Source of the DNA: Streptomyces sp. SCUT-3
Lineage (GTDB): Bacteria; Actinomycetota; Actinomycetes; Streptomycetales; Streptomycetaceae
Assembly: GCF_014083985.1 (NCBI RefSeq)
Contig: NZ_CP046907.1
Coordinates: 4,963,501 to 5,027,500 of the forward strand
Length of the DNA stretch: 64,000 bases
Direction: 5' to 3'
Part shown: piece after piece, positions 1-7,902 of the stretch
How the letters are laid out: each line of letters opens with the position of its first letter
Numbering within the stretch: position 1 is the first letter of the stretch
The notes under the pieces: model-generated
What the model was told of the DNA's origin: nothing
The model's database searches: none
Seen by the model: only the letters and a program-made list of their open reading frames with translations
Program-made: the position numbers and the translations under genes

Positions 1-719
1 CCGGTCAGGTAGGACGCCGCGGGGGAGAGCAGGAAGGCCGCCGCGCGGCCGAACTCCTCCGGGGTGCCGTAGCGGCGCAGCGGGATCGCCGCCTCCTGCG
101 CGGCCCGCGCGCCCTCCGGGTCGCCGCCGCGGGCGTCCAGTTCCCGGAGCCGGTCGGTGTCGATGCGGGAGGGCAGCAGCCCGACCACCCGGACGCCCCG
201 CGGCCCCAGCTCGTTCGCCAGGGTCTTGGCGTACCCGGCCAGTCCCGGGCGCAAGCCGTTGGAGATCGCCAGCCCGGGGATCGGCTCGTGCACCGAGCCG
301 GACAGCACGAACCCGATCACCCCGCCCTCCCCGAGGACGCCGGCGGCGGCGCGGGCCAGCCGCACCGCGCCCAGGAAGACCGACTCGAACGCCTCCTGCC
401 ACTGCTCCTCGGTGACCGCGTCCGACCGCCCGGCCGGCGGGCCGCCGACGCTGACCACCATCCCGTCCAGCCCGCCGAAGTACTCGAGGGCGGTGTCCAC
501 CAGGCGCTGCGCGGAGCCGGGGTCGGCGTTGTCCGCGCCCGCCCCCAGCACCCTGTCCGGCCCGCCGAGCCCCTGCGCGGCCGCTGCCGCCGAGGCGTCG
601 GAGCGTCCGGTCACCACGACCTTCGCGCCCTCCTCCAGGAGCACGCGCGCCGTGGCCAGGCCCAGCCCCCGGGTCGCGCCGGTGACGATGTACACCCGGT
701 CCTTCAGTCCAAGATCCAT
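1..719 (-). CDS. SDR-family oxidoreductase-like protein lacking the catalytic Tyr/Lys (C-terminus cut by window)
   Basis: The N-terminal 239 residues of a short-chain dehydrogenase/reductase are visible; the C-terminus lies outside the window. Near the N-terminus is a good Rossmann motif TGATRGLG. Where FabG-like enzymes have YxxxK, this protein reads S153-N-G-L-R157 followed by PGLAGYAKTLANELG, so Tyr and Lys are replaced by Ser and Arg. This fits the divergent BKR-like SDR group without the classical tetrad. Its ATG starts 4 nt after the stop of the upstream GH15 gene, so the two are probably co-translated. It could be a nucleotide-binding protein or use other catalytic residues; the substrate is unknown. 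Confidence 0.85.
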   Translation of the reverse strand, partial: MDLGLKDRVYIVTGATRGLGLATARVLLEEGAKVVVTGRSDASAAAAAQGLGGPDRVLGAGADNADPGSAQRLVDTALEYFGGLDGMVVSVGGPPAGRSDAVTEEQWQEAFESVFLGAVRLARAAAGVLGEGGVIGFVLSGSVHEPIPGLAISNGLRPGLAGYAKTLANELGPRGVRVVGLLPSRIDTDRLRELDARGGDPEGARAAQEAAIPLRRYGTPEEFGRAAAFLLSPAASYLT

Positions 720-723
720 GCCC

Positions 724-2526
724 TCATCCTGCCCTGCCCCGTCCGGAGAGCAGCAGCGCGGTGTTGACCAGCCCGAGGTGGCTGAACGCCTGGGGGAAGT
801 TGCCCAGCTGCCGGCCGGCGGCCGCGTCCCACTCCTCCGAGAGCAGACCGACGTCGTTGCGCAGCTGGAGGAGGCGCTCGAAAAGCTCCCGGGCCTCGGC
901 CCGCCGCCCGGTCACCCACAGGGCGTCCGCCATCCAGTACGAGCACACCACGAACGTGCCCTCCCCGCCGGGCAGGCCGTCCACGCTGTGGTGGGCGTCC
1001 GTGCTGTAGCGCCGCACCAGGCCGCCGTCGGTCTCCAGCTCCGCGCGGACCGCGTCGACCGTGCCGACGACCCTGGGGTCGTCGGGCGGCAGGAAGCCGG
1101 TCAGGGGGATCAGCAGGTTGGCGGCGTCCAGCTCCCGCGAACCGTAGTACAGGGTGAAGGTGTTGCGGTCCGGGTCGTAGCCCTTCTCGCAGACCTCCCG
1201 GTGGATCTCGTCGCGCATCCGCCGCCAGGCGCCCACGTCGCCCTCGAGGCCGTACTCCGCGCCGTGCGCCTCCAGGGTGCGCACCGCGCGGTCGGCCGCG
1301 ACCCACGCCATGATCTTGGAGTGCACGAAGTGGCGCCGGGGGCCGCGGACCTCCCACAGGCCCTCGTCCGGTTCGCGCCAGTGCTCCCGCACGTACTCCA
1401 CGAGGACCCGCTGCAGTTCCCAGGCGTGGAGTTCGTGCTCCAGGCCCTGCTCGCGGGCGTAGTGCAGGGCGTCGAGCACCTCGCCGTACACGTCCAGCTG
1501 GAACTGGTCGACGGCGGCGTTGCCGATGCGCACGGGCGCGGACCCGGCGTATCCCGGCAGCCACTCCAGCTCCGTCTCGGGCAGCCGGTGCTCGCCGGTC
1601 AGGCCGTACATGATCTGCAGGTCGGCGGGGCTGCCCGCGACGGCCCGCAGCAGCCACTCCCGCCACTCCTGCGCCTCCTCCAGGTACCCGCAGGCGACCA
1701 GGGCGTTCAGGGTGAGGGTGGAGTCGCGCAGCCAGCCGTAGCGGTAGTCCCAGTTGCGCACCCCGCCGATCTCCTCGGGCAGCGAGGTCGTCGCGGCGGC
1801 GGCGATGCCGCCGCTGGGGCGGTAGGTCAGCGCCTTCAGGGTGATCAGGGAGCGCATCACGGCCTCCCGGTGGGGGCCGTCGTAGGTGCACAGCGCCGAC
1901 CACTTCTCCCAGTCCTCCAGGCTGTGCCGCAGCGCCTCGAACGGGTCGACCGGGGCGGGCCGGTCCTCGTAGGAGGGGTGCCAGGTCATGACGAACGCGA
2001 CCTCCTCGCCGGCGGAGACGGCGAACCGCGAGTGCGTGCAGAAGTCCTCGCCCCAGGTGTCCGCCGCCGGCTCGCTGCGCAGCCACACCGAGTCCGGCCC
2101 GGCCACGGCGACCCGGTGGCCGTCCGCCCGCCGCACCCACGGCACCAGGCGCCCGTAGTCGAAGCGCAGGCGCAGCGCGCTGTGCATCTCCACCCGCCCC
2201 GAGACCCCCCGCACGATCCGCACCAGGTCGGGGGCCCGGTCCCGCTGCGGCATGAAGTCGGTGACCACGACGGTGCCGGAGGGCGTCTCCCAGACGGTGT
2301 CCAGGACCAGGGTGTCGCCGCGGTAGGAGCGGCGGGTGCACACGGGAGGGCCGTCCTGCGGGGCGAGCCGCCAGTGCCCGTGCTCCTCGTCGCCCAGGAG
2401 GGCGGCGAAGCAGGCGGGGGAGTCGAAGCGGGGCAGGCACAGCCAGTCGACCGATCCGTCGGTGCCCACCAGCGCGGCGGTCTGCAGGTCGCCGATCAGC
2501 GCGTAGTCCTCGATGCGTCCGGGCAC
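724..2526 (-). CDS. Glycoside hydrolase family 15 protein (glucoamylase/trehalase-like)
   Basis: A 600-residue cytosolic protein with no signal peptide. It opens VPGRIEDYALIGDLQTAALV and continues DGSVDWLCLPRFDSPACF, the classic N-terminal signature of actinobacterial GH15 proteins. The (alpha/alpha)6-barrel motif NWDYRYGWLRDST follows in the middle. The family includes glucoamylases, glucodextranases and the mycobacterial trehalase, so the activity is alpha-glucoside hydrolysis but the substrate cannot be fixed. The GTG start is chosen because a GGAGG Shine-Dalgarno sits just upstream and homologues begin here; an in-frame extension to 2607 is Arg/Pro-rich and probably untranslated. It is coupled to the SDR gene downstream. 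Confidence 0.92.
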   Translation of the reverse strand: MPGRIEDYALIGDLQTAALVGTDGSVDWLCLPRFDSPACFAALLGDEEHGHWRLAPQDGPPVCTRRSYRGDTLVLDTVWETPSGTVVVTDFMPQRDRAPDLVRIVRGVSGRVEMHSALRLRFDYGRLVPWVRRADGHRVAVAGPDSVWLRSEPAADTWGEDFCTHSRFAVSAGEEVAFVMTWHPSYEDRPAPVDPFEALRHSLEDWEKWSALCTYDGPHREAVMRSLITLKALTYRPSGGIAAAATTSLPEEIGGVRNWDYRYGWLRDSTLTLNALVACGYLEEAQEWREWLLRAVAGSPADLQIMYGLTGEHRLPETELEWLPGYAGSAPVRIGNAAVDQFQLDVYGEVLDALHYAREQGLEHELHAWELQRVLVEYVREHWREPDEGLWEVRGPRRHFVHSKIMAWVAADRAVRTLEAHGAEYGLEGDVGAWRRMRDEIHREVCEKGYDPDRNTFTLYYGSRELDAANLLIPLTGFLPPDDPRVVGTVDAVRAELETDGGLVRRYSTDAHHSVDGLPGGEGTFVVCSYWMADALWVTGRRAEARELFERLLQLRNDVGLLSEEWDAAAGRQLGNFPQAFSHLGLVNTALLLSGRGRAG

Positions 2527-2715
2527 GGAAAGCAGCCTCCCTCGCCGGCCCCGCGGAGGGTGCGGGGGCCTGTCAGGGCGGCGTCTTCCCCGACCCCGCA
2601 CGCTCAAGCCGGGAGGGACCGCGGGGCGCGGGCGCCCGGACGCGGGGCGTGGGCACGGGGACGCGCGGGGCGTGGACGCAGGGGCGCGGGGCGTGGGCGC
2701 AGGCCCGTGGGCCGG

Positions 2716-3519
2716 TCAGCCGGCCGGGGCCGGCTGACCGTCGCGCTGTTCCTGCGCGGCCCGCTGCGCGAGGAGGTCCTTGCGCTCGCGCCGCACCAGG
2801 ATCACCCAGCCCACCGGGACCATGGCGGCGAACAGCCACCACTGCAGGGCGTAGGCGAAGTGCGCGCCGATGCCGGAGTGGTCCGGCTCGGGGACGGGAT
2901 CGGGCTGCCCGCCCGACGGCTCCGGCTCGGTCCCGGTCAGTTCGACGTAGCCGCCGAGCACGGGCGCGCCCAGGTCGGCGGCCCGCTGTTCGCTGTTGAT
3001 GAGCATGACCTGGCGGTCGGGCATGCCCGGCTTGTCCTTGATCCCGCTGTTCGCGGTGGTCTCGTCCGCCCGCAGTCGGCCGGTGACGGTGACCTCGCCC
3101 GCGGGGGCCTGCGGCACGTCGGGGAACCGGGTCAGGTTGCCCGGGGCCGGGATCCAGCCGCGGTTGACCAGGACGGCCCGGCCGCCGTCCAGGCGCAGGG
3201 GGGTGAGCACGTAGTAGCCGATGCTGGCCCCGTCGGCGCCGGTGCGCTGGCGGACGACCACCTCGTGGCGGGCGTCGTAGCGGCCGGTGGCGGTCACGGT
3301 CCGCCACACGTCCTCGCGCCGGACCTCCGCACCGGGGGAGGAGAGCTCGGTGACGGGGACGGCGGGATCCGCCAGGTTCCTCGCGATGAGCTCGTTGTTG
3401 GCCACGCGCCGCTCGTGCCGGTGCATCTGCCAGAAGCCCAGCTCGATCATTCCGGGGATGAGCAGCAGAGCCACCAGCGTGAGGATCACCCACTGGCGGG
3501 ACAACAGGAAGCGGTACAC
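2716..3519 (-). CDS. SURF1 family cytochrome oxidase biogenesis protein
   Basis: A 267-residue membrane protein with the SURF1 architecture: an N-terminal transmembrane helix (VILTLVALLLIPGMIELGFW) followed by Q-M-H-R-H, a periplasm-facing beta domain containing VLVNRGWIP, and a C-terminal transmembrane helix after HFAYALQWW. SURF1 proteins assist heme insertion and assembly of aa3-type cytochrome c oxidase. The GTG start is preferred because a -10-like TACCGT lies exactly 6 nt before it with no Shine-Dalgarno, the leaderless pattern of this genome. An ATG 15 nt upstream overlaps that -10 box. It appears monocistronic. Confidence 0.93.
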   Translation of the reverse strand: MYRFLLSRQWVILTLVALLLIPGMIELGFWQMHRHERRVANNELIARNLADPAVPVTELSSPGAEVRREDVWRTVTATGRYDARHEVVVRQRTGADGASIGYYVLTPLRLDGGRAVLVNRGWIPAPGNLTRFPDVPQAPAGEVTVTGRLRADETTANSGIKDKPGMPDRQVMLINSEQRAADLGAPVLGGYVELTGTEPEPSGGQPDPVPEPDHSGIGAHFAYALQWWLFAAMVPVGWVILVRRERKDLLAQRAAQEQRDGQPAPAG

Positions 3520-3570
3520 GCACCGACGGTACATGCCGCCCGCCCCGTCCCCGAAGGCCGGGTCGGACGG

Positions 3571-3822
3571 TCAGCCCGCCGGAATGCTCCCCACCCGGTC
3601 GACGAGCCGGGCCTCGCCCTCCGCCTTCGCGCAGTGCGCGCAGCAGTACCAGCGCCCGTCCGCCTCGACCCCGTGCCCGACGATCTGCACCCGGCAGTGC
3701 TCGCAGATCGGCGCCATCCGGTGGATCGCGCACTCGAAGCAGTCGAAGACGTGGACCGCGCCCTGGGCGTGGACCTCGAAGCTCATGGAGTAGTCGTTTC
3801 CGCAGACCTCGCAACGTGCCAT
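3571..3822 (-). CDS. Small Cys-rich zinc-binding/metallothionein-like protein
   Basis: An 83-residue protein rich in Cys pairs: MARCEVCGNDYSM at the start, FDCFECAIHRMAPICEHC in the middle, and GRWYCCAHCAKAEG near the end. The C-terminal part, with CEHC followed by WYCCAHCA, resembles bacterial metallothioneins (SmtA/BmtA type), while the N-terminal CEVC looks like a zinc ribbon. It is likely a cytosolic metal-binding protein; function is not established. The start is the ATG opening MARC; an upstream Ala/Pro-rich extension is unconvincing. It lies between SURF1 and the exonuclease gene on the same strand, each with its own spacing. Confidence 0.75.
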   Translation of the reverse strand: MARCEVCGNDYSMSFEVHAQGAVHVFDCFECAIHRMAPICEHCRVQIVGHGVEADGRWYCCAHCAKAEGEARLVDRVGSIPAG

Positions 3823-3960
3823 GCACCCAGCGTGGGCAGCAGCGGCCGATGCGGCAACCGGAGGGGGGACGGCAGCGCGGCCCGTCACCCGTCCGGCGCA
3901 CCCGGCCGGGCGTGCCGGACGGCCGGGCGTGTCGCCCGGCCGGGCACGCCCGGTCCGGCG

Positions 3961-6048
3961 TCACCTGGCCGACGACACCCCGTGGGCGCGGGCCACCTCG
4001 TCCAGCTCCTCGCGGTAGCCCTGCCCCCAGGAGCGGAAGCGCCAGCCGCCGCCGCGCCGGTACACCTCGGCCAGGACCAGCACCCGCTCCTCGGTCGCCG
4101 CGTCGAGCACGGTGCGCGCGAACACCTCGCCGCCGCGCGGCCCGATCCCGACCTCGACCGGGCCGACCGCGCCGAAGCCGGCCCCGGCGCCGCGGGGCAG
4201 GGCGAGGGCGACCGCCATCCGCTCGGCCCCGGCGGGGAGGGCGTCCAGGCGCAGGGTGAGCGCGGCGGCGGCCCGCGACGCCCCCTCGATCGCGACCGCC
4301 CCGGACGGGTGCGCGGGGTGCTCCCGGGTGACGAAGCAGGAGTCGTCCGGCACGCGGCCGTCGGGGCCGAGCACGAGGGCGACCAGTTCGGGGGCCGGGT
4401 CGCAGTCGTCGCGCCACAGGGCGGAGAGGGTCCAGCGCCGCCCCGAGGAGACGTCCGGAAGGTCCGCCACGCCTCCGCGGACCAGTTCCAGGGGCCCCGG
4501 GCGGTCCGCCGGGGCGGGATCCGCCGCTCCCGCGGGGCTCCCGGACGCGTCGGTGCTGAACAGCACGCCGCTCTCCTCGGCGCCCGCCGAGGGGTCGCGC
4601 CAGGTGCCGGCCGCGGCGGGCGGGAGCAGGGAGGCCGGGTCGATCCTGGGCAGGCCGGCCGCGGCGGCCCGTGCGGCCCGAGGGTCGTCCTCCCCGCCGG
4701 GGAGCACGACGACGGCGTCCACGGAGCGGGTCAGGTTGACCCGCACGCGGTCCCCGCGCGCGGCGAGCAGGCCGCGGACCCGTTCCGCCTCGGCCCGCTC
4801 CCCGGGCCCGGAGAGCACCAGCACCTGCCGTCCCGCGGCGGGGGCGCCGTCGCGGTCCGCGGGACGGGCCGGGGCCGCCCCGCCCGCCTCGCCCGGGGTG
4901 GGGCCCGCCGCCGGGAGCTCCGCGGCGGCCTCCCCGGCCCGGCCGTCCGCCGCTTCGGCTGCGTCCGCCGCTTCGGCGATCTCGGTGTCGCCGAGGGCGT
5001 CCGGGGGCGGGGACTGCGGGGCGTCCAGCGGGGTCCCGGCCGGGGCGATCGTGGCCAGCAGCTGGAGGAAGGCCGCCTCGTCCACCACCGGGGTACCGTG
5101 CTCGCGGGCCTTGACCACCTTGCCGGTGGGGGAGTCGGGGTCGTTGGTGACCAGCAGGCTGGTCAGCCTGCTGACGCTGCCCGCCACGTGCAGCCCGGCC
5201 TCCGAGGCGCGGTCCTCCAGCAGTTCGCGGTCGGTCTCGGTGTCCCCGGAGAAGGCCACCCTCATGCCCTGCACCAGCGGCCCGTTCGGGTGCAGCCGGC
5301 CGGGGTTGGGGTGCGGGCACGGCGGCCGCTTGCGGGAGGGGCGCCAACTGCGCCACGACCCCCCGCCGTACGCGGACGACCCGTACGCGGACGACCCGTA
5401 GGCGGACGGCCCGGACGCGGAGCGGCCGGACGCGCCGCCGCCCGGCGCGGCGGGCGGACGGCAGGCGTGCAGGGGCAGGCGCAGGCCGGAGGCGGCGGCC
5501 AGGTGCAGGCTCGGGCGGAACGCCTCCGCCAGCACCCGCGCGTCGTCCAGCGCGTGGTGGGCGCGCCGCTGCCGGACGCCGTAGTGCGCGGCCAGCGACT
5601 CCAGCTTGTGGTTGGGCAGCGGCAGGCGCAGTTCCTTGGCGAGCACGATGGTGCACAGGCGGTTCTCCACCGGGGGGCGCCGGCCCAGCCGCGCGTACTC
5701 GGCGGAGACCATCCGCCAGTCGAACAGCGCGTTGTGGGCCACGAAGACCCGGCCGTCCAGCCGGGCGGAGAGCTCCTCAGTGATGTCCGCGAAGAGCGGG
5801 GCCGACTCCAGCACCTCGCTGGTCAGGCCGTGGATCCAGACCGGTCCCGGGTCGCGCTCGGGGTTGACCGGGGTGTACCAGTGGTCCTCCACCTCGCCGC
5901 GCGCGTCGAGGCGGTAGACGGCTGCGGAGACGATGCGGTCGTCCCGCTCCAGCCCGGTGGTCTCGACGTCCACCACCGCGTAGCCCGCGGGGTAGGAGTC
6001 GGGCCAGGGGAACGGTTCGGCGCTCGCCGAGAAGCGGTCTTCCAGCAT
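3961..6048 (-). CDS. DEDDh 3'-5' exonuclease fused to BRCT and TerD domains
   Basis: A 695-residue multidomain protein. Residues about 20-190 are a DnaQ-like DEDDh exonuclease: VVDVETTGL (Exo I), AHNALFDWRM (Exo II) and HHALDDARV (Exo III). A low-complexity linker contains tandem SAYGS units. Next is a BRCT-like domain beginning GMRVAFSGDTETDRELLED, as in DNA ligase and polymerase-associated nucleases, then a second Ala/Pro/Gly-rich linker. The last roughly 180 residues are TerD-like (WTLSALWRDDCDPAPELVAL, then SWGQGYREELDEVARAHGV). The nuclease domain should act on DNA 3' ends; TerD domains bind calcium and occur in stress and tellurium-resistance systems. Start ATG is the one just before EDRFSAS. 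Confidence 0.9.
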   Translation of the reverse strand: MLEDRFSASAEPFPWPDSYPAGYAVVDVETTGLERDDRIVSAAVYRLDARGEVEDHWYTPVNPERDPGPVWIHGLTSEVLESAPLFADITEELSARLDGRVFVAHNALFDWRMVSAEYARLGRRPPVENRLCTIVLAKELRLPLPNHKLESLAAHYGVRQRRAHHALDDARVLAEAFRPSLHLAAASGLRLPLHACRPPAAPGGGASGRSASGPSAYGSSAYGSSAYGGGSWRSWRPSRKRPPCPHPNPGRLHPNGPLVQGMRVAFSGDTETDRELLEDRASEAGLHVAGSVSRLTSLLVTNDPDSPTGKVVKAREHGTPVVDEAAFLQLLATIAPAGTPLDAPQSPPPDALGDTEIAEAADAAEAADGRAGEAAAELPAAGPTPGEAGGAAPARPADRDGAPAAGRQVLVLSGPGERAEAERVRGLLAARGDRVRVNLTRSVDAVVVLPGGEDDPRAARAAAAGLPRIDPASLLPPAAAGTWRDPSAGAEESGVLFSTDASGSPAGAADPAPADRPGPLELVRGGVADLPDVSSGRRWTLSALWRDDCDPAPELVALVLGPDGRVPDDSCFVTREHPAHPSGAVAIEGASRAAAALTLRLDALPAGAERMAVALALPRGAGAGFGAVGPVEVGIGPRGGEVFARTVLDAATEERVLVLAEVYRRGGGWRFRSWGQGYREELDEVARAHGVSSAR

Positions 6049-6097
6049 GGTCCACGAGGATACGGGCCCGCGCCGACAGCCCCCGGCGGCGATTCTT

Positions 6098-6115
6098 TTA
6101 CTCGTCGGTAAGTAA
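6098..6115. promoter_or_regulatory. Inverted repeat TTACT-N8-AGTAA, probable operator
   Basis: The 18-bp element TTACTCGTCGGTAAGTAA has perfect 5-bp arms and a central CG, in an unusually AT-rich stretch between the divergent exonuclease and desaturase genes. It sits directly upstream of the proposed -35 of the desaturase operon. The geometry suits a TetR-type dimer; no regulator gene is adjacent, so the regulator is unknown. Confidence 0.5.
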
Positions 6116-6118
6116 CTC

Positions 6119-6147
6119 TGTTCAAAGGCTTCCTGGGCGTCTATGTT
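6119..6147 (+). promoter_or_regulatory. Probable promoter of desaturase/lysoplasmalogenase operon
   Basis: A TGTTCA -35-like hexamer (6119-6124) is followed after 17 bp by TATGTT (6142-6147). The proposed ATG at 6155 is 7 nt further on with no Shine-Dalgarno, suggesting a leaderless transcript. Confidence 0.45.
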
Positions 6148-6154
6148 GCCGCTC

Positions 6155-7009
6155 ATGCCGAACCTGCCAGACGTCGTCCTGTGGTCGATACCGGCTTTCG
6201 TCCTGCTCACCGTCGTGGAGATGGTGTCCTACCGGATCCACCCGGACGAGGACGCCGCCGGCTACGAGGCCAAGGACGCAGCCACCAGCGTCGGGATGGG
6301 CCTGGGCAGCCTGGTCTTCGACGCGCTGTGGAAGATCCCGGTCCTGCTGGTCTACTCCGCCGTCTACGCCCTGACCCCGCTGCGCGTGCCGGTCGAGTGG
6401 TGGACGCTGCTGCTGATGCTCCTCGCCCAGGACTTCTTCTACTACTGGTCCCACCGCGGCCACCACGTGGTCCGGATCCTGTGGGCCTGTCACGTCGTCC
6501 ACCACTCCAGCCGGAAGTTCAACCTGACCACCGCGCTGCGCCAGCCCTGGACGAGCCTCACCTCCTGGCCGTTCTACCTGCCGATGATCGCCTGCGGCGT
6601 CCACCCGGCGGCCCTGGCCTTCTGCTCCTCCGTCAACCTCGTCTACCAGTTCTGGATCCACACCGAACGGATCGACCAACTGCCGCGCCCGGTGGAGTTC
6701 CTGCTGAACACCCCCTCCCACCACCGGGTCCACCACGCCTCCCAGGGCGGCTACCTGGACCGGAACTTCGGCGGCATCCTCATCGTGTGGGACCGCCTGT
6801 TCGGCTCGTTCGCGGCCGAGACCGAGCGCCCCGTCTTCGGGCTGACCAAGAACATCGACACCTACAACCCGTTGCGGGTGGCCACCCACGAGTACGTCGC
6901 GATCGCTCGCGACCTGGCGGCCGCGACACGCTGGCGGGACCGGGCCGGCCACCTCCTCCGGGGGCCCGGCTGGCAGCCGGCGGCGCGCCGGGACGGGAGC
7001 GCCGGATGA
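6155..7009 (+). CDS. Sterol desaturase/fatty acid hydroxylase family membrane protein
   Basis: A 284-residue integral membrane di-iron enzyme. It has hydrophobic helices near residues 10, 50 and 85 and the full histidine set of the superfamily: SHRGHH, HVVHHSS and, later, HHRVHH. The family uses a di-iron centre and O2 to hydroxylate, desaturate or cleave lipids, and includes eukaryotic alkylglycerol monooxygenase. The substrate is not shown by sequence. The gene overlaps the following lysoplasmalogenase-family gene by 4 nt (ATGA), so the pair is translationally coupled, hinting at ether-lipid or lysolipid turnover. The start at the second ATG is supported by the -10-like TATGTT 7 nt upstream. 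Confidence 0.9.
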   Translation: MPNLPDVVLWSIPAFVLLTVVEMVSYRIHPDEDAAGYEAKDAATSVGMGLGSLVFDALWKIPVLLVYSAVYALTPLRVPVEWWTLLLMLLAQDFFYYWSHRGHHVVRILWACHVVHHSSRKFNLTTALRQPWTSLTSWPFYLPMIACGVHPAALAFCSSVNLVYQFWIHTERIDQLPRPVEFLLNTPSHHRVHHASQGGYLDRNFGGILIVWDRLFGSFAAETERPVFGLTKNIDTYNPLRVATHEYVAIARDLAAATRWRDRAGHLLRGPGWQPAARRDGSAG

Positions 7010-7677
7010 ACCGCGACCGCACGGCGGCGCTGCTGCTCGCCGCCTTCGCCGCCGTCTCCTTCGTCCACCTGGCGGCCCTGCTCGCCGGTGCGGACCTGCT
7101 CGGGCAGGCGACCAAGCCCGCCCTGATGCCGCTGCTCGCCGCCTGGGCGGCCGTGCGCGGCGGGCCCCGCGCCCTGGTGGTGGCCCTGCTGTTCGGCTGG
7201 GGAGGGGACACCCTGCTGCAGGTCGGCGGGGAGGTGCCGTTCCTGGCCGGTATGGGCTGCTTCGCGGCCGGCCACGTCTGCTACGTCGTCATGTTCGTGC
7301 GGCGCGGGGCGTTCGCCGACCGCCGCAGGGCCCTGGCCGCCACCGCCGGGTACGCCGCGGCCTGGGCCGCCGTGGTGACGCTGCTCTGGCCGGACCTGGG
7401 CGACCTGCGGTTCCCGGTCGCCGTCTACAGCCTGCTGCTCACCGCCACCGCGGTCACCGGGGCGGGCACGGGGGCCGCGGCGGGGCTGGGAGGGGCGCTG
7501 TTCCTGCTCTCCGACACCCTCATCGCCACCGGCCTGGCGGACTGGCCGCAGCTGCCGGCCCCGCAGTTCTGGATCATGCTCACCTACATCGCGGCCCAGT
7601 ACCTGCTGGCCCGCTCCCTGGCGGGCCGGGCCGCCGGGGCGCGGTCCCCGGAGCGGGAGGGCGCGGCCGGCGCCTGA
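7006..7677 (+). CDS. YhhN family lysoplasmalogenase-like membrane protein
   Basis: A 223-residue polytopic membrane protein with about seven to eight hydrophobic segments. Characteristic family stretches are ATKPALMPLLAAW, FGWGGDTLLQ, FLAGMGCFAAGHVCY and LFLLSDTLIA. YhhN/TMEM86 proteins include lysoplasmalogenases that hydrolyse the vinyl-ether bond of lysoplasmalogens; the conserved Asp residues in the D-T-L and S-D-T-L motifs are present. Its ATG overlaps the TGA of the desaturase-family gene, so they form one operon. The family assignment is firm; the activity in this organism is inferred. Confidence 0.88.
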   Translation: MNRDRTAALLLAAFAAVSFVHLAALLAGADLLGQATKPALMPLLAAWAAVRGGPRALVVALLFGWGGDTLLQVGGEVPFLAGMGCFAAGHVCYVVMFVRRGAFADRRRALAATAGYAAAWAAVVTLLWPDLGDLRFPVAVYSLLLTATAVTGAGTGAAAGLGGALFLLSDTLIATGLADWPQLPAPQFWIMLTYIAAQYLLARSLAGRAAGARSPEREGAAGA

Positions 7678-7711
7678 GCGGCCGCACGCCCGCCGGGTCC
7701 CGGCACGAGGA

Positions 7712-7756
7712 CGCGACCGCGGGCCCGGCGTTGTCCTCGCCGGGCCCGCGGTCGCG
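7712..7756. terminator. Strong hairpin terminator between convergent genes
   Basis: A perfect 19-bp inverted repeat with a 7-nt loop (TTGTCCT). It lies between the lysoplasmalogenase end and the S8 peptidase end, so it can serve both strands. Confidence 0.8.
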
Positions 7757-7860
7757 CTGTGCCGGTGCCGGTGGACGGGGGCGGTGTCACGGCGGACCCC
7801 GCAGGGATCCTCCGTGACGGCCCGTCACCCGCCGCCCCGGCGGCCGGTCGACCGGCCGCC

Positions 7861-7891
7861 GGTCAGCCGGTCAGCCGGTCAGCCGGCCGGC
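7861..7891. repeat. Short tandem repeat (GGTCAGCC x3) and CCGG palindromes
   Basis: Three head-to-tail GGTCAGCC units, followed by alternating CCGG blocks, lie just beyond the 3' end of the S8 peptidase gene. It looks like simple low-complexity DNA in an intergenic gap; no function is evident. Confidence 0.6.
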
Positions 7892-7902
7892 CGGTCGCTT
7901 CT

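Noticed and set aside
157..6111. A roughly 2000-codon open frame on the + strand opposite the GH15, SURF1 and exonuclease genes
   Set aside because: It is the antisense shadow of three recognisable minus-strand genes, a known effect of very high GC; its product has no domains and is Arg/Ala/Gly/Val low complexity.
7861..7891. GGTCAGCC repeats as a possible attachment site
   Set aside because: No integrase, tRNA or matching second copy is present; it looks like simple intergenic repeat.
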